NCBI GenBank assembly: GCA_003427395.1
Contig: BFEA01000362.1
Location: forward strand, 1,452,149 to 1,472,639
DNA from: Chara braunii
Lineage: Eukaryota; Streptophyta; Charophyceae; Charales; Characeae
Direction: 5' to 3'
DNA length: 20,491 nt
The notes under the pieces were generated by a model. That model did not search any database. It had not been told where the DNA came from and saw only the letters and a program-made list of their open reading frames with translations. This document shows, in pieces, positions 8,601-17,193 of the stretch. How positions within the stretch are numbered: the stretch's first letter is position 1; each line of letters begins with the position of its first letter. The position numbers and the translations under genes were made by a program.

Positions 8601-9770
8601 TCGTGAGTTGGTGTGAGACTGTGAGTGCGCATTTGTAAGAGGGATAGAGTGCGAGGGGGAGTGATGAGGAGGAGGGGGGGAGGGGGAGGGTCAGGGGAAG
8701 GGGGCGAATCGAGGGAGGCTCTTCGGTCCGAGCCATGGCGGTCCGGTGGAAGGAATCGGCTAGGCAAGTTCTAGGGCTATTAAATTATCTTACGGAGGGT
8801 GTTTCATTGCCGCGGGAGTTCTTGGCGTGCTGCATTTGACACGTAAGAATAGTAGGACCAGTAGGCGCGATTAAGGAGATCTCGGCGAAAATGCGTCGTT
8901 ATTGTCCGAAAAAGCAAGAGCAGCATTCTTCCGTCGGTGGTCTCGGAATCGACGGCCTTGTCAAATGGGTCGATATTCTCCGGAACGGAAAGAGCGGCGA
9001 TCTTATTGTATGCATCGGGCTGCGGACCGGCGCCCTTGTGGAGAGTTCTCTTGTGTTTATGGTAGCGAAGGTAGGGATGTTCCTTCAACGAATTTTTGGC
9101 TTGTTCATGCTGAGGGTTTAGAAAAGTGAAATGAAAAGCCAAGAGCAGCAGCTGTTGAGCAGAAAGAAAGAGTTCGCAAATTTCGCAAATTTCGCAAATT
9201 TCGATGCGATGCGAAATTTCGAAATTTTGAGGTCTTGGTAACGTTCCGCTCAGCTCAGCGTGAGCAGGATCGATGTTTCCGCAGATCTCAGGAAACTCCG
9301 TATTTTTTTTTTCCGGGTACTCGATGGATATTTTTTCTGGATGTATGTTGTGAGGATTTGATTCACGTTACGTGTTGCTTTGTTCGTGTTTCCATTCGGT
9401 GATCTCGAATTATTTTGCGGAGCGGATTCTCTGCGTTTCGAGCAGGCCGCTGGAACTCTCGTCTTATGGTCTGAGAACGCGGTCTCAAGTAGTGCGAGTG
9501 CGGATTCTGCGGAAGCTCTTGCTTTGTTCGACTCACCTCTGGCCGTAATTGCGGTCTGTCGCATCAGTCCGTGGTCGTGATGACAGCCGGAGTCATTAGG
9601 GAGAGTGCTAGTGTGAGTGCGCTCTCAGAGTTTGCTTCTTTCCTGTCACCAGAGTGCTCATCTTTACCATTGCTTTTTGCCGATGCGCTGCTACAGCCGT
9701 CCTCTCCTGTAATTTTCTCGGAGACGATCATTCAGGTAGCAGGATATTTCAAGAGTCCAGATGTCAATTT
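8600..9770. other. No recognisable gene
   Basis: It contains a G-rich strand segment (8645-8705, GAGGGGGAGGG-type) and short open frames on both strands. The longest is a 112-codon minus-strand frame at 8804-9142 with no recognisable domain, overlapped by two open plus-strand frames. I do not call it a gene. Confidence 0.4.
9173..9199. repeat. Three tandem TTCGCAAAT units
   Basis: TTCGCAAAT is repeated three times without change, then followed by TCGATGCGATGCGAAATTTCGAAATTT, which is largely its own complement. The whole 9173-9237 stretch can therefore fold on itself. Its function is unknown. Confidence 0.75.
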
Positions 9771-9968
9771 AGGCCTACAGATTCCGATAATGGTGATTTA
9801 TCCCTTGATTAATTGGTTGATGAGTTGATTTGTTGATTGATTGATTGGCTAATTGATTGATTGGTTGATTGGTTGTCGATCATAATATTCTGGAGGCCTA
9901 CAGATTCCCATGATGGTGATTCATCGATTGGTTGATTGATTGGTTGATTGATTGTTTGATTGATTGGT
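9771..9968. repeat. Tandem duplication with (TTGATTGG)n tract
   Basis: AGGCCTACAGATTCC at 9771 recurs at 9894, each followed by a near-identical ATAATGGTGATT / ATGATGGTGATT block and then a TTGA/TTGG tetranucleotide tract. Unit 1 is 123 bases; unit 2 is partial. This is a local duplication including simple repeats. Confidence 0.8.
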
Positions 9969-10140
9969 AGACCGTTTCACTTATTCAATCTCGGGGTTTC
10001 GTCATGTTTCAGTCTTGTCTATTTGAGGATGACACGGCGCCCTCATGTTTTGCTCGAGGACGCCGAGTTAATGAAATTCCCACAGTCGGCTGCGGAGTCG
10101 TTCAAGCAACTGGGGAACCAGCGGCTTTCGGTGACACGTG

Positions 10141-10269
10141 TTTCTTCGGATAGCGATGATACATCGCTGACAAGATGGAACATGTCAAAAGTACGCGCGC
10201 GTCGAGATGGGTTTCTTCGGATAGCGATGATTGATAACGCGTCCTTCAGTACGCGCGCGTCGAGATGGG
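10141..10269. repeat. Imperfect 71-bp tandem duplication
   Basis: TTTCTTCGGATAGCGATGAT starts at 10141 and again at 10212. Each copy ends in GTACGCGCGCGTCGAGATGG. The second unit is 58 bases, with the middle shortened. The CGCGCGCG core is unusual for this otherwise AT-leaning stretch. Confidence 0.8.
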
Positions 10270-11090
10270 TACGAATTGTGTAGGACGATTGACCCCTCTT
10301 CCCTCATCCTGAGGTGCTGCCACTGTCCCTAGGCCGGCGTACATAGGTTCTGTCACCAGGCTTGTGGGTTAGAGCGGAGATTGTGAGGTGAAAAAACGGT
10401 CAGGAGAGAGATGGCCCGTGTGGACAGAGAAAGGCTCGTGTTGTAAGGCGGTGTTGAGAGAGACAGTGGTCGATGGGCGTCGAGGTAGTGATGAAAGGGG
10501 AGAGGTGGAGGGAGGTCACCATGGAACGTCGCCAATTTTCAGCTCGGGCTATTTTTTAAGGAACATGGTTGCAAAGGGGAGCCGTGGAGGGAGGTGGATA
10601 TTTCGCACTTGCTGCATCTTTTTGAAAACATGTTACAATTTTTTGATTAATAAAGATCGACCTTTGTCGACAACGAGTTCTTTGCCAACGGATATAAAAT
10701 AATGAACCACGAGTTCTTTCCGATTTATCTTTGGTTAAATCTGTAAAATTTTCAGGTTGTCTCCGTAGTGCTCACCGACACCGTGAGGAGAGTGATTATT
10801 TTTTTGTCTGCGTCGTGCGCACCTTCAGCGGGGTTTTTTCTTTTTCGCTTTACTGTTGCGTTCATGTATGTATTTCCCTGAAGCATCATCGAGGTATCCT
10901 CGAATTTTCATCCTTGCAGTTTGCTGGAAAAAGTAAATTTTGCTCGCAATCATACTGTGATTAGCGTCCTCTCTTCTTTCGGTTTCTTTTTTCTATTTTT
11001 TTTATTTTTTTTTAGTTTAGTGGGATCATCTCCCTATTTAATTGCGGCATCCTGGCACAAGCACCCTGCTTTCTTTCTCAGAGTCGGTCC
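10270..11090. other. No recognisable gene
   Basis: Short open frames only. An isolated AATAAA at 10649-10654 sits in an AT-rich stretch, and T-rich sequence dominates 10980-11030. Nothing can be assigned. Confidence 0.4.
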
Positions 11091-11093
11091 TAT

Positions 11094-11164
11094 GGGTCTC
11101 GTTCCACTACTCATCTCATGAAAAACGACAAAAAACTATGACGGTGTATCTCCCCATGTTCTAG
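11094..11164. repeat. Dispersed repeat, rearranged copy
   Basis: GGTCTCGTTCCACTACTC (about 11095-11112) matches the start of the repeats at 12072 and 13083. The following AAACTATGACGGTGTATC..CCATGTTCTAG matches the reverse complement of their later part. One half is therefore inverted relative to the other copies. Confidence 0.55.
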
Positions 11165-11780
11165 CGGACGATTCATTCTCATTTTGCGCATTTGGTGAGT
11201 AGTGGAGCAAGGCCCTGTTTTTTAATTGGATGTTTTACTTGTCTAATTGGAGTTGGTTTGGATTTCTTTCTTCATATCCTCCTGTGCGAAATCTTGTGAA
11301 TCAAGGCAAGGTATGTTTCAGCGAAATCGGACTTTGCCATGTCTTACTTTCTTAAACTGAGGTGTCAGCAGTGGAAGTCTCGGTAGATTGAATGCGGCGC
11401 CAAACGGGCAGTTACTATCAAGGATTGGGATTGGAACCCACTGGCTGAGGGTGCACTGATTCGATTGGNATNTCGGCCGTTCAATNGCAATTGNAANTCG
11501 AACTCGAGATTGAGATGGCTAATCNGAGAGATCGCACCGTCACCCCACACCGAGAGTATAAAGTAGGCATCCCAGTGATGTAATGACCGCAAGTTACTGG
11601 CGAGCTTATTGTCATCATCTATTATCCAGTGTGAGCATGTCATGGACCACCACGAAATGAACGAAGAGGGCCGTAGAAAGTGACAACACGGAGAGGCGCA
11701 AGGCAGACACAGTGTGAAATGTATATGGGAGGAGCCGGCCATGCAGAGCCGCGCGTGCGCCTGTGGGTGGCCGCGAGAGC
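11165..11780. other. No recognisable gene; six ambiguous bases
   Basis: Six N calls (11469, 11472, 11486, 11494, 11497, 11525) cluster in 57 bases, which suggests a collapsed repeat or heterozygous site. No coding family was recognised. Confidence 0.4.
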
Positions 11781-11868
11781 GTGCGTGTGAGTGTGAGTGT
11801 GCGTGCGCGTGTCGGTGTGTGTGTGTGTGCGTCTGTGCGTGTGTGCATGTGCGTGTGTGTGTATGAGT

Positions 11869-11889
<21 letters not shown>
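11781..11889. repeat. Compound (GT)n/(GA)n microsatellite
   Basis: An imperfect GT/GC-rich alternating tract (11781-11865) passes into (GA)n (11868-11889) and then into a G9-10 run. Long open frames across it encode only VCVCVC, SLSLSL or THTHTH strings and are discarded. Confidence 0.9.
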
Positions 11890-11899
<10 letters not shown>

Positions 11900-12071
11900 A
11901 GAGGAGGGTTGGGGGGAGAAAGAGAGAGGAGGGGAAAGGGAAGAGCGCGGAGGGTAGCAGCGGGCGAGAGAGGCCGTCACACAGGGAGCCTATCGACAAA
12001 TGTTTAGACATGCCCAGGGGTGGACATATGTCACGAACGTGGAGGCGTGTGTCACAAGGAAGGGTGACACA

Positions 12072-12170
12072 TGGCCTCGCTCCACTACTCTCGAGATATG
12101 TGCAAAAGAAGAGTGAATGTTCCAGTAGAACATGGAAAGATACATGGCCATGATTTTTGTCTTTTATGGA
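12072..12170 (+). repeat. Dispersed repeat, copy 2
   Basis: GGCCTCGCTCCACTACTC, ATGTGCAAAA, then AGTAGAACATGGAAAGATACA: the same order as at 13083-13182, with many substitutions and indels. Both are close to a GTGACAC phrase (12064-12070 here). Probably a decayed transposon fragment of unknown class. Confidence 0.6.
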
Positions 12171-12344
12171 TGTCGAGAATAGTGCGAGATTCTTTCCCAC
12201 AGGAAAGAAAAACCGGAAGGGTCCACAGCTGGCCAAGAACGTACGTTCCGTTGTTTGTCCGAGCCTCTTCCGAGGCAGAAATTTGCTGCGCTCGAAAACA
12301 GCAAACCGCCATTGGCTGAGAGGCGTTGTCAGATAGGAGAGATT

Positions 12345-12572
12345 AGTTAAAGGGCGATGGCCTTGCGGTATTATCATCAGACTAACCAGCCCAGGTAAAT
12401 TCAATATTGTGTCTGGCCTTGATTGCCTTCAGGGAACCCCCAATGGGGGACAGCGGCCAGGGGACAGCCGGTAGCAGAGGGACCGAGCATCATCTGAGTG
12501 GCCAGTCGCTGTGCCGAAACCCGAAACCCTATTACCCCTCCCCCTATGAACATCAGCAGAGACTGCCTTTTC
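12345..12572 (+). repeat. Inverted dispersed repeat, left copy
   Basis: It begins near AGGGCGATGG, passes ACTAACCAGCCCAGGTAAAT, and ends near CATCAGCAGAGACTGCCTTT. The same order is present on the minus strand at 15411-15648. A 59-base core (12457-12515) is identical between the copies, while the parts on either side have diverged and changed length. Open frames give matching peptide strings such as GTAGSRGTEHHLSGQSLC in both, but no protein family was recognised. Confidence 0.85.
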
Positions 12573-12809
12573 TTTTTAATGCCAATTTGCAAGCGAGGCC
12601 GGCTAATGCTCACGGTAAGTTTTACGGATCATTTCCGGGTCGACTGTGGGGACCCACTTGCGCAGATTAGGTCCCACTTGCGCAAATGAGGAGATTTCGG
12701 CCGTTGATCTTCGCTATCTACGGTCAGCAACTCTTAATTCGTCCCCGTTTCTCAGCTTGTACCTAAAAAACAAAACGAAAAAAAACAGCAAACCGCCACC
12801 CACAGAGTG

Positions 12810-12879
12810 CCCGTCGGCCGACAGCGCCGTGCCGACCGAATTATTAGTTCCCGTCGGCCGACAGGGCCACGCCGACCGA
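12810..12879. repeat. Two 30-bp GC-rich direct repeats
   Basis: CCCGTCGGCCGACAG..GCCGACCGA occurs at 12810-12839 and 12850-12879, 40 bases apart. Each unit is itself partly palindromic (GTCGGCCGAC). The AT-rich spacer TATTAGTT separates them. Confidence 0.8.
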
Positions 12880-13082
12880 GTGCGCATTGTGGCTAGGCTT
12901 CCAAAAACACAATCATAAACAGGGCCTTGGACTCCACGCCAGGTGGTTTGAAGATACTGATGGCTCAGAAATCTCTGCAATTGTTTTCATCTTCGCTATC
13001 GGCGCCTCGCACGGCTGCCCTCCTCGTCGTTGCCAGATGAGGTTCCTGTGACACTGGTTCTTGAATTTTGCCTTGAGACTTC

Positions 13083-13182
13083 GGGCCTCGCTCCGCTACT
13101 CGCCAAATGTGCAAAATGACAATGAACCCTCTGCTAGAACATGGAATGATACACCGCCGTAGTTTTCGTATTTTGTCATGTA
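13083..13182 (+). repeat. Dispersed repeat, copy 3
   Basis: Related to 12072-12170: GGCCTCGCTCCGCTACTC, ATGTGCAAAATGA, then CTAGAACATGGAATGATACA. It lies just downstream of another CTGTGACACTGG phrase. Confidence 0.6.
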
Positions 13183-13199
13183 GAAAGTACTGCAGCGAG

Positions 13200-14980
13200 G
13201 ACCTTCCCGTGACACTGGGCCTCTCTCCACTGTTACGGAAATGGACAGTGGGACGTCGCTCCACGCTCCACTTAGCGCCTGGCCAAACCACTCTTTTTTT
13301 TTGGGAGGATTGTCACAGCAATTTCATTTCAAAATCATGGGAGCGAGGCCGGGGACCTCACAATTCTTTTTTTTTTTTTTTTTTTATAAGGGGCCCTGTG
13401 CCCAAGGCTTTAAATTTAGACTTTACAGTTGCCTGGGGCCGGGGTCCTCACAGTCTACCTGGAAACAAAGAAGATTCATCTGGGAGCCTTACCCGGTCTC
13501 GCTTTTTACGAGACCCTTTGGGACCCGGAATCCTGAATTGCAACCTCACACCACTGAACTATCTTCGGACTTCGTGTTTTCGTTTCGGCTTTCTGGAATC
13601 TGGACTTGGGTTTTGCTCATACTTGTCCTTGCAATTTTTGTCTCGATTGCATTATGTGTATGATTACGGAATAAATGGATGTACGGATGCCATGTTTGAT
13701 TGCCTATCTTTTGCGGAGGAACCCTTGTCTTTGCTTTTGTTGATCGCATTCGATGCACTCGTGTGTAGAATAGGGATTTTGCGCGATCGATAATCCTGTC
13801 TTTGTCTCTGCTTGTCTTTAGATCAAGCTGTTTGTGATCCTTGCATCTTGCATAACTCAGAGCTTCACGAGGCGATTAGGCGGTCGGATGCCGGGCTCAG
13901 CGAACGCCGCGCGAGGACACGTGTAAGACGCGATCTAAGTTGCGCACTTACACATATTCTCGGGCGTCGACTCGTCGGGACCATCAATCCGTCCGATTGA
14001 GAGCGGCCATCTCGAAATCCGCCACGGCGCAATCGTCTCGTACAAGCACGCGTAAGTCCAACGATAGTCGCGCGGCCTGCACGTGCTTGCACGAAGCAAC
14101 CGTGACCTGTTCTTTAGGCAACTCATAATATCGCGATGTCATGATGACGCGATCCTGGGATTCCGACTCATCCAACGACCAGGATTATTTAACACCCCTT
14201 GGATAAACGAACTCCTAAGGCAGCGATACCCCTGCCACACTGAGAATCGACTGTGTCCTCGAGAGTTCCACTGCGCCACCACTAGCGACCCCCTGTGCTC
14301 TGATTTCCCTTCTCCCGACCATACCTACTACTTTATCCACTCGGGATTTGTCGTCATCACCACCAGTTTCCCTCCTTTTCGCCTTCTTCTCCCGTATCGT
14401 CAACTCAGCGTTGTTCCGTGGCCGGCCATAGCCCCCTACTGGCCCAGCACGCCCTGCGGAAATTGCCGACGTAGCGGCGAACGGACAACCCCAGAATTCC
14501 GAACGCCCAATTCAAACACGCAGCGGCCTGCGCCATGTGGCGGCCTCCGACGGCCCAACTTTTCGGGACCACCTCCTCCGCATGGGGACTTCCCCGTAAG
14601 CGGTCGTCCACAATACCCAGGCCCCATCGGGCATTGAGTCCCTCGCGCACGCGCACCTTATTCGCCTAATTGCAGTCATACCCCTAAGACTCCCCCACTT
14701 TCCCCAAAAATCCTTGGCACACCCCTTTTCGCACTTCCAGGCCCGCATCCCACTCCGATCAGGAAGTCGCGCTGGGCGTGAGGTTTGGGCGTCACAACCA
14801 ACGGAGAGGTGCACATTGCAAATTCGCACCCAGGGGCATATCAGAATGAATGCAGGCAAAAGGGCATTGGGTTGTACGGACATCTCTAGGGGGATTTTGG
14901 CACTTAACTCAACTTTGAGGGGTATACAGATCTTTTCAATAAAAAAAACAAAGGAAACGGAAACCCAAAAAGCCAACCCA
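13200..14980. other. No supportable gene; T21 tract and weak coding-like stretch
   Basis: A run of about 21 T lies near 13366-13386. Direct repeats of GGCCGGGG(A/T)CCTCACA occur near 13350 and 13440. The plus frame 14083-14637 is open for 184 codons and contains CGNCRRSGERTTPEF followed by a Pro/Gly/Arg-rich tail. That loosely recalls a retrotransposon Gag zinc knuckle, but the expected His and last Cys are missing, so I do not call a gene. Confidence 0.35.
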
Positions 14981-14986
14981 TCTACA

Positions 14987-15128
14987 GCTGCCTATCTCAG
15001 TTGGTAAGGCTCGCAAGTGGCATTCAGGACGTCTTGGGTTCAATACCCACCGGCCTCATGTTCCTTCCTGGGCACGCTTGGTGCCGGCCACCTCGAGATA
15101 GCACGTTGGTCCCCCCAATTGGCATTAT
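14987..15128 (+). mobile_element. tRNA-derived SINE-like sequence
   Basis: TATCTCAGTTGG (14993-15004) fits the tRNA A box. GGTTCAATACC (15037-15047) fits the B box (consensus GGTTCRANNCC). The 44-base spacing is that of a tRNA. A T-arm with four of five pairs (TTGGG/CCCAC) can be drawn, but no convincing acceptor or anticodon stem. A decayed tRNA or the head of a tRNA-derived SINE is more likely than a working tRNA. The 3' limit is set arbitrarily at the next element, and no terminal A or T tract is seen. Confidence 0.5.
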
Positions 15129-15257
15129 ACCACCAGTACTTGGGCAACGCCTTAGCGTTAACGCGGCCGGCGGGCCGTTGATAAATCGAATTGACAGCCC
15201 GTGCTGCTTCGAGATTTGGGCAGCCGGCACGGCGCGCAGTGCCCAAGTACTGGTGGT
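15129..15257. mobile_element. 129-bp MITE, copy 1 of a head-to-tail pair
   Basis: Terminal inverted repeats are ACCACCAGTACTTGGGCA (15129-15146) and its exact complement TGCCCAAGTACTGGTGGT (15240-15257). It is followed by TTAA (15258-15261); the preceding four bases are TTAT. TTAA target sites are typical of piggyBac-like elements, but the terminal sequence does not identify a family. The interior carries GCGTTAACGC and GGCCGGCGGGCC, so much of it can fold. Confidence 0.8.
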
Positions 15258-15261
15258 TTAA

Positions 15262-15404
15262 ACCACCAGCACTTGGGCAACGCCTTAGCGTTAACGCTAC
15301 GCGATTTCCGCGGCCGGCGGGCCATAAATAAATCGAATCGACAGCCCGCGCTGCTTCCAGATTTGGGCGGCCGGCGCGGCGCGCAGTGCGCATGTACTGG
15401 TGGT
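15262..15404. mobile_element. 143-bp MITE, copy 2 of a head-to-tail pair
   Basis: Same ends (ACCACCAGCACTTGGGCA and TGCGCATGTACTGGTGGT) and the same interior as copy 1, plus about 13 extra bases (TACGCGATTTCCG region) near the left. TTAA lies on both sides (15258-15261 and 15405-15408). The two copies share one TTAA between them, and the right end abuts the inverted dispersed repeat at 15411. Confidence 0.8.
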
Positions 15405-15410
15405 TTAAAA

Positions 15411-15648
15411 AGCAGTCTCTGCTGATGTTCATTGGGGAAGGGGTTATCAGGGAGGCACAGCGACTGGCCACTCAGATGATGCTCGGTCCCTCTGCTACCG
15501 GCTGTCCCCTGGCAGGTGTCCCCCAGTGGGAGGCAACAAGGCCACCCTGGGCTGAAAAGGCCACCGGATGTCAGATTAGACACAAGATTGAACTTACCTG
15601 GGCTGGTTAGTCCGATGATAACACCTCAAGACCATCGCCCTCTTAAAA
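15411..15648 (-). repeat. Inverted dispersed repeat, right copy
   Basis: Reverse-complement counterpart of 12345-12572. The identical 59-base core is 15454-15512. The minus strand carries CCAGGTAAGTTC near 15590, a perfect match to a 5' splice-site consensus; the other copy has CCAGGTAAATTC. Its inner edge lies next to the MITE pair. Confidence 0.85.
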
Positions 15649-15790
15649 ATAAAAATAGAAAAATATCTCCATAGGCTTCCACTTAACGCGCATTGACGAC
15701 GCATAACGCCAGTCCGCGCAGTCACAGGACAACCGTGTTCACCGGCACAAGGCACACTCGTCTGCACGGTATCTCGGAGGACGACAGTAG

Positions 15791-15832
15791 CCAATCACGC
15801 CCGACGTCCGCCTGCGAGTCCTACCTATAAAT
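15791..15832 (+). promoter_or_regulatory. CCAAT and TATA boxes of gene 2
   Basis: CCAATCA (15791-15797) and TATAAAT (15826-15832) are 29 bases apart in the usual order, about 420 bases before the ATG at 16251. The implied leader is about 390 bases. Both motifs are canonical and no other gene follows, so this is the better supported of the two promoters. Confidence 0.55.
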
Positions 15833-16000
15833 GAAACGGAACTTCATGCAGGTTGTCATTCGAACGAACAAAGAAAGCCATCGCTAGTTTAGCGTTAGCA
15901 CACCAGATACGATCACTGGCGGCCTTTCCCGCTGCAAATCTTCCCGCCGGCAGCAATTCCTTCAGTCCTTCTGAGGACAAGAAGCAGCGACCACCCGCGA

Positions 16001-16141
16001 ATGCTCGCGAAGAGGCGGGGCGTTGAGAGCTGTCAGCAGGAGCGAGCCAGCGAGCGCGCGCGGACAGACATAAGGGACGAAGGCCAGCGAACCACAACCA
16101 CAGCGACGCTCGTACGCACACGCAAACAGAAAGAAACGTAG
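16001..16141 (+). other. Upstream ORF, 46 codons, in gene 2 leader
   Basis: ATG at 16001 opens a frame that runs to TAG at 16139-16141, just before the imperfect GA tract. The 46-residue product would be very basic and charged (starts MLAKRRGVES, ends RTRKQKET), with no recognisable domain. It lies inside the leader implied by the TATA box at 15826. Translation is unproven. Confidence 0.3.
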
Positions 16142-16153
16142 AGAGAGTCCGCT

Positions 16154-16196
16154 AGAGAGAGAGAGAGAGAGAGACAGAGAGAGACAGAGAGAGACG

Positions 16197-16250
<54 letters not shown>
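16154..16250 (+). repeat. (GA)n tract abutting gene 2 start
   Basis: Imperfect GA with CAG and CGGG interruptions (16154-16198) passes into a pure (GA)n tract ending at 16250, directly against the ATG at 16251. It is the same strand and position as in gene 1, where the pure tract ends three bases before the ATG. Confidence 0.9.
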
Positions 16251-16253
<3 letters not shown>

Positions 16254-17138
16254 GCGAACGACAGCGCGATTGGCCGGTTGTCCTCCTTGGGGATAACCGG
16301 CGACAATCTGATCATTGCATTTGACTTCGCTATGGATAACCTGACGGGTGGGGCATCGTCTTTCGGCGGCGACTGTCTTCACGACGTTAGTAAGGGGTTT
16401 CCCAATCAGTACATGTTCTCTGCCGCCATAGTAGGACACGCCATGTCCAATCTTTGCGGCGGCAAGGCGGGACGTCCTGTTTTCTTGGGGTTTGGCGCTG
16501 CTGATAGGGATGTTTTCAGTCTCGGTACCGCGAACGAGCACTTGCGATACGAGATGCGCGCGGGGCTGCGGCGGTACAAGCAGATCGCACCTCATGTTCG
16601 GCTTGGAGCTTCGTCTTCGTACGTTGCACCGATCGAGGCAGCCATCGAAGTTGCCGAGAAGGACGGTTTCCATCTCTTGGTGATTATCACGTGCGGCCGG
16701 CGCAACGATATGCGGGCGACCGCGAGCGCGCTGGAGCGAGCAAGCAAGCACCCCCTGTCCATCGTTTTCGTCGGCGTGGGGGACGGACCGTGGACTTTCT
16801 TCCGTGACTTCAGGATGTGTTTGGCGGAAAACGACAGGGCGGAGTCCAGGATGGCATTGACCAATACTTCTTTCATCAGCTTCAGGGACATGTCGGCCAT
16901 GCCTCGAGTCCGGGCGAAGAAGGATGTGCTCGTCTCACCTGGCTGCCTGCGTGAGCTTCCTGACCAGTACGATGACATGGCGCGAAGGGGGTTAATCACC
17001 GCGCATCGCGCCGGGTGCAGATGTGCACAACGTAGAAGCCATAGAATCCTTCTCCCGCCAATTGACGTATTTTGGGCAGAAGCGGCGGGGAGGTTAGTGT
17101 GTCGCGAGCCTGTGATGGAGTATGGACCTTACGCGTAG
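16251..17138 (+). CDS. Copine/VWA protein, RING-less paralogue of gene 1
   Basis: A 295-residue open frame. The VWA domain spans about residues 17-240 and aligns with gene 1 throughout: NLIIAFDFAMDN (19-30), SSFGGDCLHD (36-45), RRYKQIAPHVRLG (107-119), SSSYVAPIEAA (121-131), FHLLVIITCGR (140-150), KHPLSIVFVGVGDGP (166-180), LPDQY (236-240). Over half of the positions look identical by eye. The start ATGGCGAAC is shared with gene 1. After YGPYA the frame meets TAG; gene 1 continues from the matching YGPY (317-320) into its linker and RING. No RING-like Cys pairs appear in any plus frame over the next 300 bases, so the ligase domain is lost, not frameshifted. The MIDAS positions are again non-standard (DFAMD, TCG). 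The frame is intact with its own promoter, so it may be expressed as a substrate-binding or competing VWA-only protein, which is inference; a young pseudogene is the alternative. Confidence 0.82.
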
Positions 17139-17193
17139 ACGCATTGGGGGAGGGAGAAGGAAGGAACTACCTACCGTCTTCATCGGAACTTGT

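Noticed and set aside
8804-9142. 112-codon minus-strand frame
   Set aside because: Length is within chance for this composition, no domain is recognisable, and plus-strand frames overlap it.
11640-12404. 254-codon minus-strand frame
   Set aside because: Its middle is microsatellite translation (SLSLSL, THTHTH) and the rest is dispersed repeat.
13107-13793. 228-codon plus-strand frame
   Set aside because: Contains poly-Phe from a T tract and crosses dispersed repeats; no family likeness.
14240-14295. tRNA-like minus strand TGGCGCAGTGG
   Set aside because: Good A box but no B box at a workable distance and no cloverleaf.
14083-14637. Possible retrotransposon Gag remnant (CGNCRRSGERTTPEF)
   Set aside because: The zinc-knuckle His and third Cys are absent, and no protease, reverse transcriptase or LTR is seen nearby.
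15454-15560. Possible C/D-box snoRNA on the plus strand (GATGATGC, later GGCTGAAA)
   Set aside because: Box C is imperfect, there is no terminal stem, and the D box position is not kept in the inverted copy.
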